Source of the DNA: Georgenia wutianyii
GTDB lineage: Bacteria > Actinomycetota > Actinomycetes > Actinomycetales > Actinomycetaceae
Direction: 5' to 3'
Assembly: GCF_006349365.1 (NCBI RefSeq)
Contig: NZ_CP040899.1
Coordinates: 1,488,001-1,552,000, forward strand
Length of the DNA stretch: 64,000 bases
Both the position numbers and the translations under genes were made by a program. Numbering within the stretch: position 1 is the stretch's first letter; every line of letters starts with the position of its first letter. Below are positions 25,259 to 33,906 of the stretch, in pieces. The notes under the pieces were generated by a model that saw only the letters and a list, made by a program, of their open reading frames with translations, did no database searches and was not told the origin of the DNA.

Positions 25259-27424
25259 GTGACGATTGGTGCCGGTGAGGCCCTTGTGGCGTCAGCGGTA
25301 CCGCCACCCACTCCCATTGGACGTCGTGCTCCCATGTCTCTGCTCAGGTCCTTCGGCCCGGTCCTCCTCGTCTCGACACTGTCGGTCGGTGGGCTCCTCC
25401 CGGCGGCGGCGCAGACGGCGAGCGGCCCCGAGGAGCCGGTGAGCGTCATCGCGCTCACCGCCGAGGACGGCGCGCTCACGCCCCTGGCCGACGACGGTCT
25501 CGAGGCCCTCGCCGCCACGCCCGCCGCCGCAGCGGGCCGCTCGTCCGTCGGCACGGACGCCGCTGCAGCGCAGTCCGGTGTCCCCGCGGGCGTCGCCGTG
25601 CTCACCGCCCCGATCGCCACGAGCGAGTTCTACGTCGCCGGCGTCACCTGGGACGGCGCGGACGCGATGCCGGCGGACGCCGCCGTGTTCATCCGGGTGA
25701 TGGAGGACGGGCAGTGGCAGGAGTGGGCCGAGCTCGAGGTCGAGGGCGCGACGGACGAGCCGGGCGCCGTCGGAGGGACCGAGCCGTACATCGCGGCCGC
25801 CGCGGAGGCGGTCCAGGTGCAGATCACCGGGCAGGCCGAGTCGCTGCCCCCGAACATCCGCCTCAGCCTCACCCCGGAGTGGCCGGGGGACGAGGAGGTC
25901 GTCCTCGCCGAGGACGCCCCGGCGGCCGCGGTGGCGCCCACGACGGAGCCCGTCGCGCCCGCTGCCGCCGCGGCACTGTCCTACGAGCAGCCCGCTGCCC
26001 GGACGGCGGCCACGACCGCGAGCACGACGAGCGCTGACGTCGCCGAGGAGTCCGCGCTCATGACCTCCGCGGTGGCCACGGCGAGCCTGACGCCGAGCGT
26101 CGTCAGCCGCTCCGGGTGGGGCGCCGACGAGTCGAAGATGACGTGGACGCCCAAGCCCGTCGCGCTCAAGGCCGCGATCGTCCACCACACCGCCGGCACC
26201 AACAGCTACACCCAGAGCCAGAGCGCGAGCATCGTGCGCGGCATCTACAACTACCACGCGGTCAGCCGCGGCTGGGGCGACATCGGCTACAACTTCCTCG
26301 TCGACCGGTGGGGCCGGGTGTACGAGGGACGCAAGGGCAGCCTCACCGCCGCGACCGGGACGATGCCAGTCGGCGCCCACGCCGCCCCGTTCAACACCGG
26401 CAGCGTCGGCCTCAGCGTCATGGGTGACTACACGACGACCGGCGTGCCCGCGGCCGCGATGAACGCCCTCGCCGACGTCGTCGCCTGGCAGTTCGGCCCC
26501 GCCGGGCTCAGCGCGACGGAGGCGTCCGGGATGATCTCGCCCGGCACCTCTGCCCGCCCCCAGGGCCAGAACCTCGGCAGGGTCTTCGCCCACCGCGACG
26601 TCTCGGCCACCGCCTGCCCGGGCGACGACATCTACTCGCGCATGGGCTGGCTCGCCCGCGCCGCCGACGCCCGCATCGCGGCCGCCGGGCCGCAGCTGCC
26701 GAGCACCCCGACCACGCCGGCCCCCGAGCCCGTCCCGGCCGCGGGCCACGTCTACCTCAACAACGGGTGGGGCCCCGTCGCGGACGTCGAGTACCCGTTC
26801 GGCGTCGAGGGTGCCCGGGTGGTCGTCGGGGACTGGGACGGGGACGGCACCGACACCCTCGGGACGCGCAGCGGCAACGTCTTCAGCGTCTACAACGAGA
26901 ACGCCCCCGACGCGCCCGCGTGGACGATCGCCTACGGGCGGGCGGACGACGAGGTCTTCATCGGGGACTGGGACGGTGACGGCAAGGACTCCATCGCGGT
27001 GCGCCGCGGGGCGACCTTCTACATCAAGAACAAGGTGCTCGGCGGGGCGGCCGACCACGAGTTCGTCTACGGCCGCCCGGGCGACGAGGTCTTCGTCGGG
27101 GACTGGAACGCCGACGGCAAGGACACCTTCGCGGTCCGTCGCGGCGCGATCCTCCACGTGAAGAACAACGTCGCCGGCGGGCCGGCCGACCATGTCATCG
27201 CGTACGGGAAGCCGGGCGACACCATGCTCGTCGGCGACTGGGACGGTGACGGCGTGGACTCCTTCGCGGTGCGCCGGGGCGCGGTCTACCACGTGAAGAA
27301 CCGCATCGCGACGGGCCCGGCCGACCTCGTCATCCCCTACGGCCGGGAGAACGACGCCGTCCTCGTCGGCGACTGGAACGGCGACCGGACCGACACCCTC
27401 GGGGTCTACCGCCCGAGCCAGTAG
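25259..27424 (+). CDS. Secreted PGRP/amidase-domain peptidoglycan hydrolase with FG-GAP repeats
   Basis: A 721-residue exported protein. The signal region (to about residue 55) contains R-R and a hydrophobic stretch ending A-A-A-Q-T-A. A beta-rich domain (about 60-200) and an Ala/Thr linker follow, then an N-acetylmuramoyl-L-alanine amidase domain (about 280-475). Zinc ligands are visible in V-H-H-T-A-G and in A-H-R-D-V-S-A-T-A-C-P-G-D. Five C-terminal FG-GAP-like repeats (about 515-721) each carry G-D-W-D-G-D-G-x-D calcium-type loops. It should cleave the bond between muramic acid and the peptide stem, with the repeats binding the wall or a ligand. Start: GTG 25259 by promoter spacing; ATG 25334 is possible. 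Confidence 0.9.
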   Translation: MTIGAGEALVASAVPPPTPIGRRAPMSLLRSFGPVLLVSTLSVGGLLPAAAQTASGPEEPVSVIALTAEDGALTPLADDGLEALAATPAAAAGRSSVGTDAAAAQSGVPAGVAVLTAPIATSEFYVAGVTWDGADAMPADAAVFIRVMEDGQWQEWAELEVEGATDEPGAVGGTEPYIAAAAEAVQVQITGQAESLPPNIRLSLTPEWPGDEEVVLAEDAPAAAVAPTTEPVAPAAAAALSYEQPAARTAATTASTTSADVAEESALMTSAVATASLTPSVVSRSGWGADESKMTWTPKPVALKAAIVHHTAGTNSYTQSQSASIVRGIYNYHAVSRGWGDIGYNFLVDRWGRVYEGRKGSLTAATGTMPVGAHAAPFNTGSVGLSVMGDYTTTGVPAAAMNALADVVAWQFGPAGLSATEASGMISPGTSARPQGQNLGRVFAHRDVSATACPGDDIYSRMGWLARAADARIAAAGPQLPSTPTTPAPEPVPAAGHVYLNNGWGPVADVEYPFGVEGARVVVGDWDGDGTDTLGTRSGNVFSVYNENAPDAPAWTIAYGRADDEVFIGDWDGDGKDSIAVRRGATFYIKNKVLGGAADHEFVYGRPGDEVFVGDWNADGKDTFAVRRGAILHVKNNVAGGPADHVIAYGKPGDTMLVGDWDGDGVDSFAVRRGAVYHVKNRIATGPADLVIPYGRENDAVLVGDWNGDRTDTLGVYRPSQ

Positions 27425-27434
27425 GGTTCGCGAC

Positions 27435-28034
27435 ATGCCCCGGGTCGAGGTCGTCGAGTACTCCGCGCAGCGCCCGGCGCTGCCGGGCGACCCGGTCGGC
27501 GACGCGCTCGTCCTGCCCGGCCGCGGCTACGGCATCGACCACCCGCTCCTGTCGTGGACGCTGCGGATGCTCCACGAGCAGGGCTGGTGGTGCACGACCG
27601 TGCGCTGGTCGGTCGACGACGTCGAGCCGGCAGCGGCGACGCCGTTCGTCGAGGGTGTCGCCGCGGACCTCTACGCGCGGCGGCGGGCCGCCGGCACCAC
27701 GCTCGTCGTCGCCAAGTCCCTCGGCACTCTCGCCGCGGGCTGGGCAGCGCGCCACGCGCTCCCCGGCGTCTGGCTCACCCCTCTGCTCGGGCGCCCCGAG
27801 GTGGCGCAGTCGCTCGCCGGCTACCCCGCCCCCGCGCTGCTCGTCGGCGGCACCCGCGACCGGTTCTGGGACCCGGACGTGGCGGCCCGCTCGGCCGTCG
27901 ACGTCCTCGAGCTGCCGGAGGCCGACCACAGCCTCCTCCTGCCCGGCCCCTGGGAGGAGTCCCACGACCTCGAGCGGACGGTCCTCGCCGTCGTCGCGGC
28001 CTTCGCCGAGCGCGTCCTGCGGCCCGACGCCTGA
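27435..28034 (+). CDS. Small alpha/beta-hydrolase-like protein
   Basis: A 199-residue alpha/beta-hydrolase-fold protein. A nucleophile-elbow-like A-K-S-L-G-T lies near residue 95, a possible acid in G-T-R-D-R-F-W-D near 145, and a possible His in A-D-H-S-L-L-L near 165, the right order for a catalytic triad. It lacks a large cap domain. The substrate is unknown. The ATG is seven bases after TAGGGT (27422-27427), whose TAG is the stop codon of the amidase gene. Confidence 0.75.
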   Translation: MPRVEVVEYSAQRPALPGDPVGDALVLPGRGYGIDHPLLSWTLRMLHEQGWWCTTVRWSVDDVEPAAATPFVEGVAADLYARRRAAGTTLVVAKSLGTLAAGWAARHALPGVWLTPLLGRPEVAQSLAGYPAPALLVGGTRDRFWDPDVAARSAVDVLELPEADHSLLLPGPWEESHDLERTVLAVVAAFAERVLRPDA

Positions 28035-28036
28035 GC

Positions 28037-29488
28037 TCAGCGACGGGGCAGGGCGTCGTCGTCGTCCGCGAAGGCGTGCGGAGCGAAGGCGCGCACCTCC
28101 TCGGTCGTGGCCGTCAGCCTCGGGTCGTTGTCGAGGTACCGCTTGGTCTCGCGGGCGACGAGCCCGGAGAGGAGGAGCAGGCCGATGAGGTTGGGGATCG
28201 CCATGAGACCGTTCATGACGTCGGAGAAGTTCCACACCGCATCGAGGGAGACGGTGCACCCGAGGTAGACGACCACCGAGAAGATGATCCGGTAGGGCAT
28301 GACGCCGCCGCGACCCACGAGCCGCTCGACGCACCGCTCGCCGTAGTAGGCCCAGCCGAGGATGGTCGAGGACGCGAACATCACCAGCGCGATCGTCACG
28401 ACGTAGTGGCCCCACCCGCCGGGCAGGCCGCTGGCGAAGGCGGTGCCGGTCATCGTCGCGGCGTTGTCCTCGCCGAGGTCCCAGGCGCCCGTCGTGATGA
28501 TGACCAGGCCGGTGCAGGACACGACGATGATCGTGTCGATGAAGGTCTGCGTCATCGACACGAGGCCCTGGCGCACCGGGTGGGAGGTCTTGGCGGCGGC
28601 GGCGGCGATGGCGGCCGAGCCCATGCCGGACTCGTTGGAGAACATGCCGCGGGCGGCGCCGAGCTGCACCGCGATGATGATCGTCGAGCCGATGAACCCG
28701 CCGGTCGCGGCCGTGCCCGTGAAGGCGTCGGTGAACACGAGCGCGAGAGCGGCAGGCAGCTCGGTGACGTTCGTCGCGAGGATGAACAGCGCGCCGGCGA
28801 CGTAGAAGACGATCATGACCGGCACGAAGCCGGCCGTCACCCGCCCGATCGACTTGATGCCGCCGACGAGCACGAGGAGCGCGAAGAGGCTGAGCACGAG
28901 GCCGGTGACCCAGGGCTCGATCCCGAAGGAGCGGTCGAGGTTCGTGGCGATCGAGTTGCCCTGCGCTATGTTGCCGATGCCGAAGGAGGCGATGATCGCG
29001 GCGATCGTGAAGAACAGGGCGAGGATCGCGCCGAGCGGCCCGCGGATGCCGCGCCGGAGGTAGTACTGCGGGCCGCCGGACTTCTCCCCGGCGGCGTCGG
29101 TGCGCCGGTAGTACACGCCGAGGAACGCCTCGGTGTACTTCGAGGCCATGCCGACCAGGCCGGTCACCCACATCCAGAACAGCGCGCCGGGACCGCCGAT
29201 CGCGATGGCCGTCGCGACACCGACGATGTTGCCGGTGCCGACGGTCGCCGCCAGCGCCGTCGTCAGCGCCTGGAACTGGGAGACGTCGCCGTCCTCGGCG
29301 CCCTCGTCGCGCCGGGTGATCAGGCCCAGCCGCAGCGCCACCCCGAGCTTGCGGAACTGCAGCCCGCGCAGCCGCACGGTGAGGACGAGGCCGACGCCGA
29401 AGAGGAGCGGGATGAGGACGAACGGTCCCCACACCACTGCCGACACGTCCTCGAAGAAGTCGGCCACCGCCGTCATGATGTCGTCCAT
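28037..29488 (-). CDS. Sodium:alanine (AGCS) symporter
   Basis: A 483-residue AGCS-family transporter with about 11 membrane helices. It contains the family stretch A-A-T-V-G-T-G-N-I-V-G-V-A-T-A, then S-K-Y-T-E-A-F-L-G-V, G-A-A-R-G-M-F-S-N-E-S-G-M-G-S-A, and the C-terminal T-I-L-G-W-A-Y-Y-G-E-R-C. It should import alanine, glycine or similar amino acids with Na+. GGGGG lies seven bases before the ATG at 29488. It is convergent with the hydrolase gene, with two bases between the stops. Confidence 0.93.
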   Translation of the reverse strand: MDDIMTAVADFFEDVSAVVWGPFVLIPLLFGVGLVLTVRLRGLQFRKLGVALRLGLITRRDEGAEDGDVSQFQALTTALAATVGTGNIVGVATAIAIGGPGALFWMWVTGLVGMASKYTEAFLGVYYRRTDAAGEKSGGPQYYLRRGIRGPLGAILALFFTIAAIIASFGIGNIAQGNSIATNLDRSFGIEPWVTGLVLSLFALLVLVGGIKSIGRVTAGFVPVMIVFYVAGALFILATNVTELPAALALVFTDAFTGTAATGGFIGSTIIIAVQLGAARGMFSNESGMGSAAIAAAAAKTSHPVRQGLVSMTQTFIDTIIVVSCTGLVIITTGAWDLGEDNAATMTGTAFASGLPGGWGHYVVTIALVMFASSTILGWAYYGERCVERLVGRGGVMPYRIIFSVVVYLGCTVSLDAVWNFSDVMNGLMAIPNLIGLLLLSGLVARETKRYLDNDPRLTATTEEVRAFAPHAFADDDDALPRR

Positions 29489-29595
29489 CGCTACCCCCAG
29501 GTCTGCATCCGCCGGTCGAGGGGACACTGTGCCACGGACGGTCCCGGACCCCGCGGGGTACGCGCCGGATGTCGCGGATCGGTGGCGGGGCTCTC

Positions 29596-30354
29596 TCAGA
29601 GGACGGCGAGCAGGCCGCGCACGAGCGTCGTCGTCGCCCCGACCGTCACGAGGGCGACGGCGGTGCGCCGGGCCGTCCGGGCGCTCACCCGGCGGGCCAC
29701 CCACCCGCCGAGCACGACGCCGAGCGGCACGCTCGCGACGGCGGCGAGCACGAGCGGCCACCCCGGCAGCGCGTCCGGCCCGCTCGTCGCCCCGACCGCC
29801 CACTTCGTCAGCAGCGAGACGGCGCCCATCGTGAGGAAGATCGGCTGGAGGGTGGCGGCGAAGGCGCGCTGGGACCAGCTCGTCGCGTGGGCGTACAGGA
29901 GCACGGCCGGACCGCCCACCCCGACCGCAGTGTTGAGGAACCCCCCGGTCACCCCGGCGACCGGCGCCGCGAGGCGGCCCAGGTCCGGCAGTCGCCAGGA
30001 GAAGGCGATCGGGGCGAGGGCGAGGAGGAGGGCGCCGCCGATGACGACCTCGAGCCACCCGGCGTCCGTCGCCCGGACGACGAGCGCCGCGGGCACCGAG
30101 CCGACGACGATCGCCGGGGCGATCCGCACGAACCGGCGCCAGTCGATGTCGCGGCGCATGACGAGGGTGAGGGCGAGGGCCGAGGCCACGGTCGTGACGT
30201 TCGTGAGCATGACGCCCGCCACCGGCCCGACGAGCAGGACGAAGGTGGGGGAGACGACGAGCCCGGTGCCCATCCCGCTCGTGCGCTGGAGGACCCCGCC
30301 GAGCACGACGGCGCCGAGCACCGCCGCGAGCACACCGGGATCCACGCCGGCCAT
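29596..30354 (-). CDS. TauE/SafE (sulfite exporter)-family membrane protein
   Basis: A 252-residue protein with eight predicted membrane helices in two repeats. The N-terminal G-G-V-L-Q-R-T-S-G-M-G-T-G-L and the second-half G-V-T-G-G-F-L-N-T-A-V-G-V-G-G-P match the paired TauE signatures. The family exports sulfite and organosulfonates in some bacteria; the substrate here is not known. Its start lies 33 bases from the left direct repeat of the small island. Confidence 0.87.
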   Translation of the reverse strand: MAGVDPGVLAAVLGAVVLGGVLQRTSGMGTGLVVSPTFVLLVGPVAGVMLTNVTTVASALALTLVMRRDIDWRRFVRIAPAIVVGSVPAALVVRATDAGWLEVVIGGALLLALAPIAFSWRLPDLGRLAAPVAGVTGGFLNTAVGVGGPAVLLYAHATSWSQRAFAATLQPIFLTMGAVSLLTKWAVGATSGPDALPGWPLVLAAVASVPLGVVLGGWVARRVSARTARRTAVALVTVGATTTLVRGLLAVL

Positions 30355-30386
30355 CCTGCGGCATCGGGGCCGCGCGGCGGGGAGGC

Positions 30387-30492
30387 GCGCCTAACCGGCG
30401 GCGCGCTCCTGGGCGCTGCGCACGCGCGCGGCGTCGATGCGCTCCTGGTCCCCGGCCGAGCGGCGCAGCGGCGGGATGATCTCGTCGTCGGG
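30387..30492. repeat. Left direct repeat: second copy of a GntR-regulator gene's 3' end
   Basis: These 106 bases match 32093-32195. The inner 68 bases (30425-30492) are identical to 32128-32195. The outer part differs by a 3-bp in-frame indel and a few substitutions. On the minus strand the copy still reads through to the regulator's last residues and TAG, as I-D-A-A-R-V-R-S-A-Q-E-R-A-A-G. The left copy is an orphan 3' end, without the rest of the gene. Confidence 0.92.
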
Positions 30493-30601
30493 ACCTGTGT
30501 CTTCGGAGTCTTTCGTTCTCGCCGACTACGGCGACCTACCGCTGCCTGCGCGGCTTCGCCCGCCCGAAGGCCCAGGACTACCCGGGGCCTGTTCTCTCAC
30601 G
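30493..30601. other. Island left edge, no clear gene
   Basis: Between the left repeat and the first island gene. One short frame reads T-Y-R-C-L-R-G-F-A-R-P-K-A-Q-D-Y before stopping at the island gene's end. I cannot assign it; it may be a remnant of a lost gene. Confidence 0.35.
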
Positions 30602-31075
30602 TTAGCTAGCGAAGCCCATGTCGCGAGCGATTAGTCGAATAATTGCATTGCGGTGTTCGTCGACCAGGGCCCGGACATCTACCGAGGCGGGGCCGACGCC
30701 ATCCGCAAGGAGAATCAAAGGAGAGCCTGCGAGTTTGTCTATGTGCTGCCCTAGCTCCTTGTTGCCCATTGCCTCTGCGAGAATGGCGTAGCGACGCAAC
30801 TCTGGCGTTAGTTCGTCGCTGGCATCCATGACCGCCTTGACTTCAGTCGCCATTGACGGCTCGCTCAGGGCTCCCCTGTAAAGGATGTACAAGTACATGT
30901 TGTAAACGAAGTCATGCACCACTCCAAGAGCGTCAATATAGATCTTCTCGCGGATGCGACGTGCCTCGCGCCTAGACTCTCCGTGCTGGCGTAGTCGCTC
31001 CGCCACGACTTGCCCACCCGCACCGATGATTCCGCCGATGACGACACCGGCAAGGCCGTAGAGCGCTGGGTCCAT
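30602..31075 (-). CDS. Island protein: N-terminal membrane anchor plus helical domain, unknown function
   Basis: A 157-residue protein. A membrane segment at residues 5-24 (G-V-V-I-G-G-I-I-G-A-G-G) is followed by a basic amphipathic helix (E-R-L-R-Q-H-G-E-S-R-R-E-A-R-R) and an all-helical soluble domain. No family recognised. Base composition is clearly lower in GC than the flanks and rare codons such as TTA-type leucine and AGA-type arginine appear, pointing to recent acquisition. It lies downstream of the HEPN gene on the same strand and inside the direct repeats. Confidence 0.75.
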   Translation of the reverse strand: MDPALYGLAGVVIGGIIGAGGQVVAERLRQHGESRREARRIREKIYIDALGVVHDFVYNMYLYILYRGALSEPSMATEVKAVMDASDELTPELRRYAILAEAMGNKELGQHIDKLAGSPLILLADGVGPASVDVRALVDEHRNAIIRLIARDMGFAS

Positions 31076-31210
31076 GGTTGGAGACTGCCGACGGGAGCAC
31101 TAGCCGCTAGCGCCGCACCGCGTGGCCGATCGTCCGGCAGGATCTGTGCAACGGACTGAGCCTTTGCTGGTCGTGTCCTGTCGCCTGGGCGGCCAGCCCA
31201 GGGCGCCCAC

Positions 31211-31228
31211 GGATCGGGGCTCCGATCG
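31211..31228 (-). terminator. Possible hairpin after the HEPN gene
   Basis: GATCGG-GGCT-CCGATC gives a 6-bp stem and 4-nt loop (31212-31227), about 13 bases beyond the HEPN gene's stop on the minus strand. The surrounding 165-base gap to the next gene (31076-31240) holds no other feature I can name. Confidence 0.45.
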
Positions 31229-31240
31229 TCGGGAGCAGCA

Positions 31241-32065
31241 TTAGGGTAGAGGTTCCTCCAGAGGAGGATTCACCGAGTATTGGAAGTGCCTGACGTCGTC
31301 AAACGCCCTGTCCGTAAAGTAACTGGGCGGGTGCCGGTGATACCTGGACTCGGAAACCAGCAGTACTGCGTAGATGCGGGCCTCTCCGACCTCGCGCTCG
31401 GTGACTGTCCACTCGTAGTCGAGCGATAGCCCGTCGTGCATTTCCCATTCTACGCTGCCGACCCCCAGTTCGATCGGGCGCGACAAGTACCAAGTGACTT
31501 GTTTTCCTCGCGCGCTAACTGCGCGGCCACGAAACCTGAGTACTTGTCCGACTTCGAGTCGGGGCGCCCGGACGATCGTGCCGGACTCATCGATGCTGCC
31601 TGCCGAGCCCAGTGAGTCGACGACCCGTTCGATAGACGGATAATAGCGTGCCGCAGGGTTCCCTGCAGTGCCGTACAGAGAAAGCTGGTTACTTAGGTGT
31701 TGCGCCACCCCGGATAGGAGGTCTTCCTCATAAGGGACTAGATCTCGGCTGTGGGCGATCGAGTTGCGTACATCATCGACTAGCCCGAAGTATGTCTCCG
31801 TCCGCTTTTTGTCGTCAAATATGGGTTTGAATAACTCCCATGAGTTCAACACGATCCGCGTGAGATGATATGTCTCGACGTATTCGAGAAGGTCCTGCGA
31901 TGTCAGAACCCCGTCTCTGCGTTTCTCCTCTTCCGCTCGCTTGGCAGTCAAACTCTCGCGAGTGGGAGCCCCCTTGGTGTCGAGCCAATCTTCGCCGTCG
32001 AAGACGCGATGGATAGCCGCACGGAGGACTGATTCGATGGAGCGGAGTGCGGCGGTGGGATCCAT
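31241..32065 (-). CDS. Island protein with HEPN-type R-x4-H motif, putative RNase/defence
   Basis: A 274-residue protein in two parts. The N-terminal half is helical and contains R-N-S-I-A-H at residues 100-105, the R-x4-6-H signature of HEPN-superfamily ribonucleases. The preceding W-E-L-F-K-P-I-F is reminiscent of the Swt1-type HEPN group. The C-terminal half (about 165-274) is predicted beta-rich, with V-E-W-E-M-H-D-G and Y-E-W-T-V-T-E, and resembles no domain I can name. Many HEPN proteins act in toxin-antitoxin or anti-phage systems. Lower GC than the genome, flanked by direct repeats. The start at 32065 follows TAGCGT by eight bases on this strand. Confidence 0.75.
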   Translation of the reverse strand: MDPTAALRSIESVLRAAIHRVFDGEDWLDTKGAPTRESLTAKRAEEEKRRDGVLTSQDLLEYVETYHLTRIVLNSWELFKPIFDDKKRTETYFGLVDDVRNSIAHSRDLVPYEEDLLSGVAQHLSNQLSLYGTAGNPAARYYPSIERVVDSLGSAGSIDESGTIVRAPRLEVGQVLRFRGRAVSARGKQVTWYLSRPIELGVGSVEWEMHDGLSLDYEWTVTEREVGEARIYAVLLVSESRYHRHPPSYFTDRAFDDVRHFQYSVNPPLEEPLP

Positions 32066-32092
32066 GCATCGGCACGCTAGCAGCGGAGTCGG

Positions 32093-32195
32093 GCGCCTAG
32101 CCGGCGGCGCGCTCCCGGCTGCGCACCCGCGCGGCGTCGATGCGCTCCTGGTCCCCGGCCGAGCGGCGCAGCGGCGGGATGATCTCGTCGTCGGG
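32093..32195. repeat. Right direct repeat: 3' end of the intact GntR-family gene
   Basis: The partner of 30387-30492. This copy is the genuine C-terminus of the regulator gene that ends at 32097. The 1.6 kb between the repeats (30493-32092) holds the two lower-GC genes. Confidence 0.92.
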
Positions 32196-32879
32196 CGTGA
32201 TGATGACGAGGTCGTTGTCCATGTGGTCGGCCATGGCGTGGACCGCGTCGATGAAGTCGCCGCGCCGCACGGCGTCGACGATGCGCTCGTGCTCGGCCTG
32301 CATGGTGCGGGCGTCGCTCGCGTGGGTGAGCCGCTCGACGTGGCCCGGGGTGGCGAGGCGCTCGTTGATCCCGGCGTACAGCGAGGCGAGCAGCCGGTTC
32401 CTCGCCGCGTCGAACAGCAGGTAGTGGAAGCGCGCGGCGAGCCGCGCCGTGCCCTCCGCGCTGCCGAAGGCGGGGCAGTGGGAGCGCGCGACGTGCTCGG
32501 CGACGGCGGCCTCGAGCGCCGCGACGTCCTCCGGGGTGCGGTGGAGCGCCGCCTGCTGGGCGGCCTCGACCTCCAGCGCCCGCCGGTAGCTGAGCAGCTC
32601 CTCCAGGGTGTAGGCGGTGAGGAACTCGGTGAGGACGGCGCTCGTCGGGGTGCTCGAGCGGACGAACGTGCCGCGTCCGGGCAGCGTCTCGAGCATGCCG
32701 ATGCTCGCCAGGGAGCGCACCGCCTCGCGGATCGTCGAGCGGCCGACGCCGAGCGTCTCGGCGAGCTCGGGCTCGATGGGGATGCGGGCGCCCACCTCCC
32801 ACTCCCCGGTGGTGATCTGCCGGCGCAGGTAGGCCAGCGTCGTGCGCGCCCGCTCGGTGCCGTTCGTCGTCGTCGCCAT
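32097..32879 (-). CDS. FadR-type GntR-family transcriptional regulator
   Basis: A 260-residue regulator with an N-terminal winged helix-turn-helix (about residues 15-80: E-L-A-E-T-L-G-V-G-R-S-T-I-R-E-A-V-R-S-L). An all-helical FCD ligand domain follows (about 95-240), with the metal/ligand-type histidines in A-R-F-H-Y-L-L-F, M-Q-A-E-H-E-R-I-V-D-A and M-A-D-H-M. It should sense an organic acid and control a neighbouring or remote catabolic operon; no obvious target is adjacent. GGGAGAA precedes the ATG. Its last ~35 codons are duplicated at 30387, marking it as the insertion target of the island. Confidence 0.9.
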   Translation of the reverse strand: MATTTNGTERARTTLAYLRRQITTGEWEVGARIPIEPELAETLGVGRSTIREAVRSLASIGMLETLPGRGTFVRSSTPTSAVLTEFLTAYTLEELLSYRRALEVEAAQQAALHRTPEDVAALEAAVAEHVARSHCPAFGSAEGTARLAARFHYLLFDAARNRLLASLYAGINERLATPGHVERLTHASDARTMQAEHERIVDAVRRGDFIDAVHAMADHMDNDLVIITPDDEIIPPLRRSAGDQERIDAARVRSRERAAG

Positions 32880-32926
32880 GGTTCTCCCGCGCTCGCCGGT
32901 CCGCGTCAGTGTAGGCCGCGCCCCGC

Positions 32927-33895
32927 TCAGCGGGTCAGCCACTCGGCGATCGCGGCGCGACCCTCGACCGTGCTCGTCAGCCCGAGCGCCTGGACCTGCT
33001 TGCCCTCGAGGAGCAGCGGCTCGTGCTCGGTGAGCGCCGCCAGCCGGGCGACGGCCGGGGTGTCGAGCAGCGGACGGAAGATCGCGTCGCCCGAGCCGTT
33101 CATGTCGATGAGGAGGATGCGGTCCGGCTCCGCGGCGATGACCTGCTCGGCGGTGATCGGCCCGGAGCGCACCATGCCGAGGTCCGCGCTGGCGTCCACC
33201 GCGCCGGCCAGGCGCAGCAGCTCGAGCGGGAACGCGCCACCGGCGGTGACGAAGGGCCGCCCGGCCTGGTTGCTGAGGACGAGGACGCGCGGACCGTCCG
33301 CGGAGGACTCGTCGACGAGCCCCGCCGCGAGCTCCTCGGTGAGCGCCGCGGCCGCGTCCTCGGTGCCCAGGGCCTGGCCGACGAGGTCGATGTTCGTCGT
33401 CATGTCCTCGACGCTCGCCCACGTGTTGGGCAGGACGAGGACGGGGATCCCGGCGCCCTCGAGCACCTGGCCGACCCCGGCCTCCAGGCCGTGCCGGTCG
33501 TTGAGCACGACGAGGTCGGGCTGGGCGGCGATGACCGCCTCGACGTCCACGCTGCTCTCGCTCGTGATGTGGTGCTCGACGGCGGCCATCTCGCCGGGGT
33601 GGTCGGACAGCACGGGGTTCGCCGCCGCCTCGGGCACCATGACGAGCCGGTCGGCGGCGCCGAGCTCGGCGACGACGGCGGCGGTCTCGTAGGTGAGCGC
33701 CGCGACCCGCTCGGGCCGGCGCTCGAGGACGACCTCGTCCGCCGCCAGCTCGCGGCCGGCGGGGACCTCGACGGTGCGCGGGAACGCGGCGTCGTCGGTC
33801 GTCGCCGCCGGGGCGGGGGCCCCGGAGGTCGTGGGGGAGGAGCAGGCCGCGAGGGTGAGGACGGCGGCGACGGTGGTGAGGAGACGGGGGCGCAT
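32927..33895 (-). CDS. Substrate-binding lipoprotein of a heme/siderophore-type ABC importer
   Basis: A 322-residue class III binding protein with a lipoprotein signal ending L-A-A-C (Cys about residue 18). Two lobes are linked by a long helix. The motifs V-A-A-L-T-Y-E-T-A-A-V-V-A-E-L-G and A-A-Q-P-D-L-V-V-L-N are as in BtuF/FhuD/HmuT proteins. With the ATPase and permease that precede it in the transcript it forms a complete importer. Heme is suggested by the adjacent heme-synthesis genes, but the ligand cannot be settled from sequence. Confidence 0.88.
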   Translation of the reverse strand: MRPRLLTTVAAVLTLAACSSPTTSGAPAPAATTDDAAFPRTVEVPAGRELAADEVVLERRPERVAALTYETAAVVAELGAADRLVMVPEAAANPVLSDHPGEMAAVEHHITSESSVDVEAVIAAQPDLVVLNDRHGLEAGVGQVLEGAGIPVLVLPNTWASVEDMTTNIDLVGQALGTEDAAAALTEELAAGLVDESSADGPRVLVLSNQAGRPFVTAGGAFPLELLRLAGAVDASADLGMVRSGPITAEQVIAAEPDRILLIDMNGSGDAIFRPLLDTPAVARLAALTEHEPLLLEGKQVQALGLTSTVEGRAAIAEWLTR

Positions 33896-33906
33896 GGAGC
33901 GGCCTC

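Noticed and set aside
30387..32195. Insertion sequence or transposon
   Set aside because: No transposase, no terminal inverted repeats; the flanking repeats are long and belong to a gene's 3' end.
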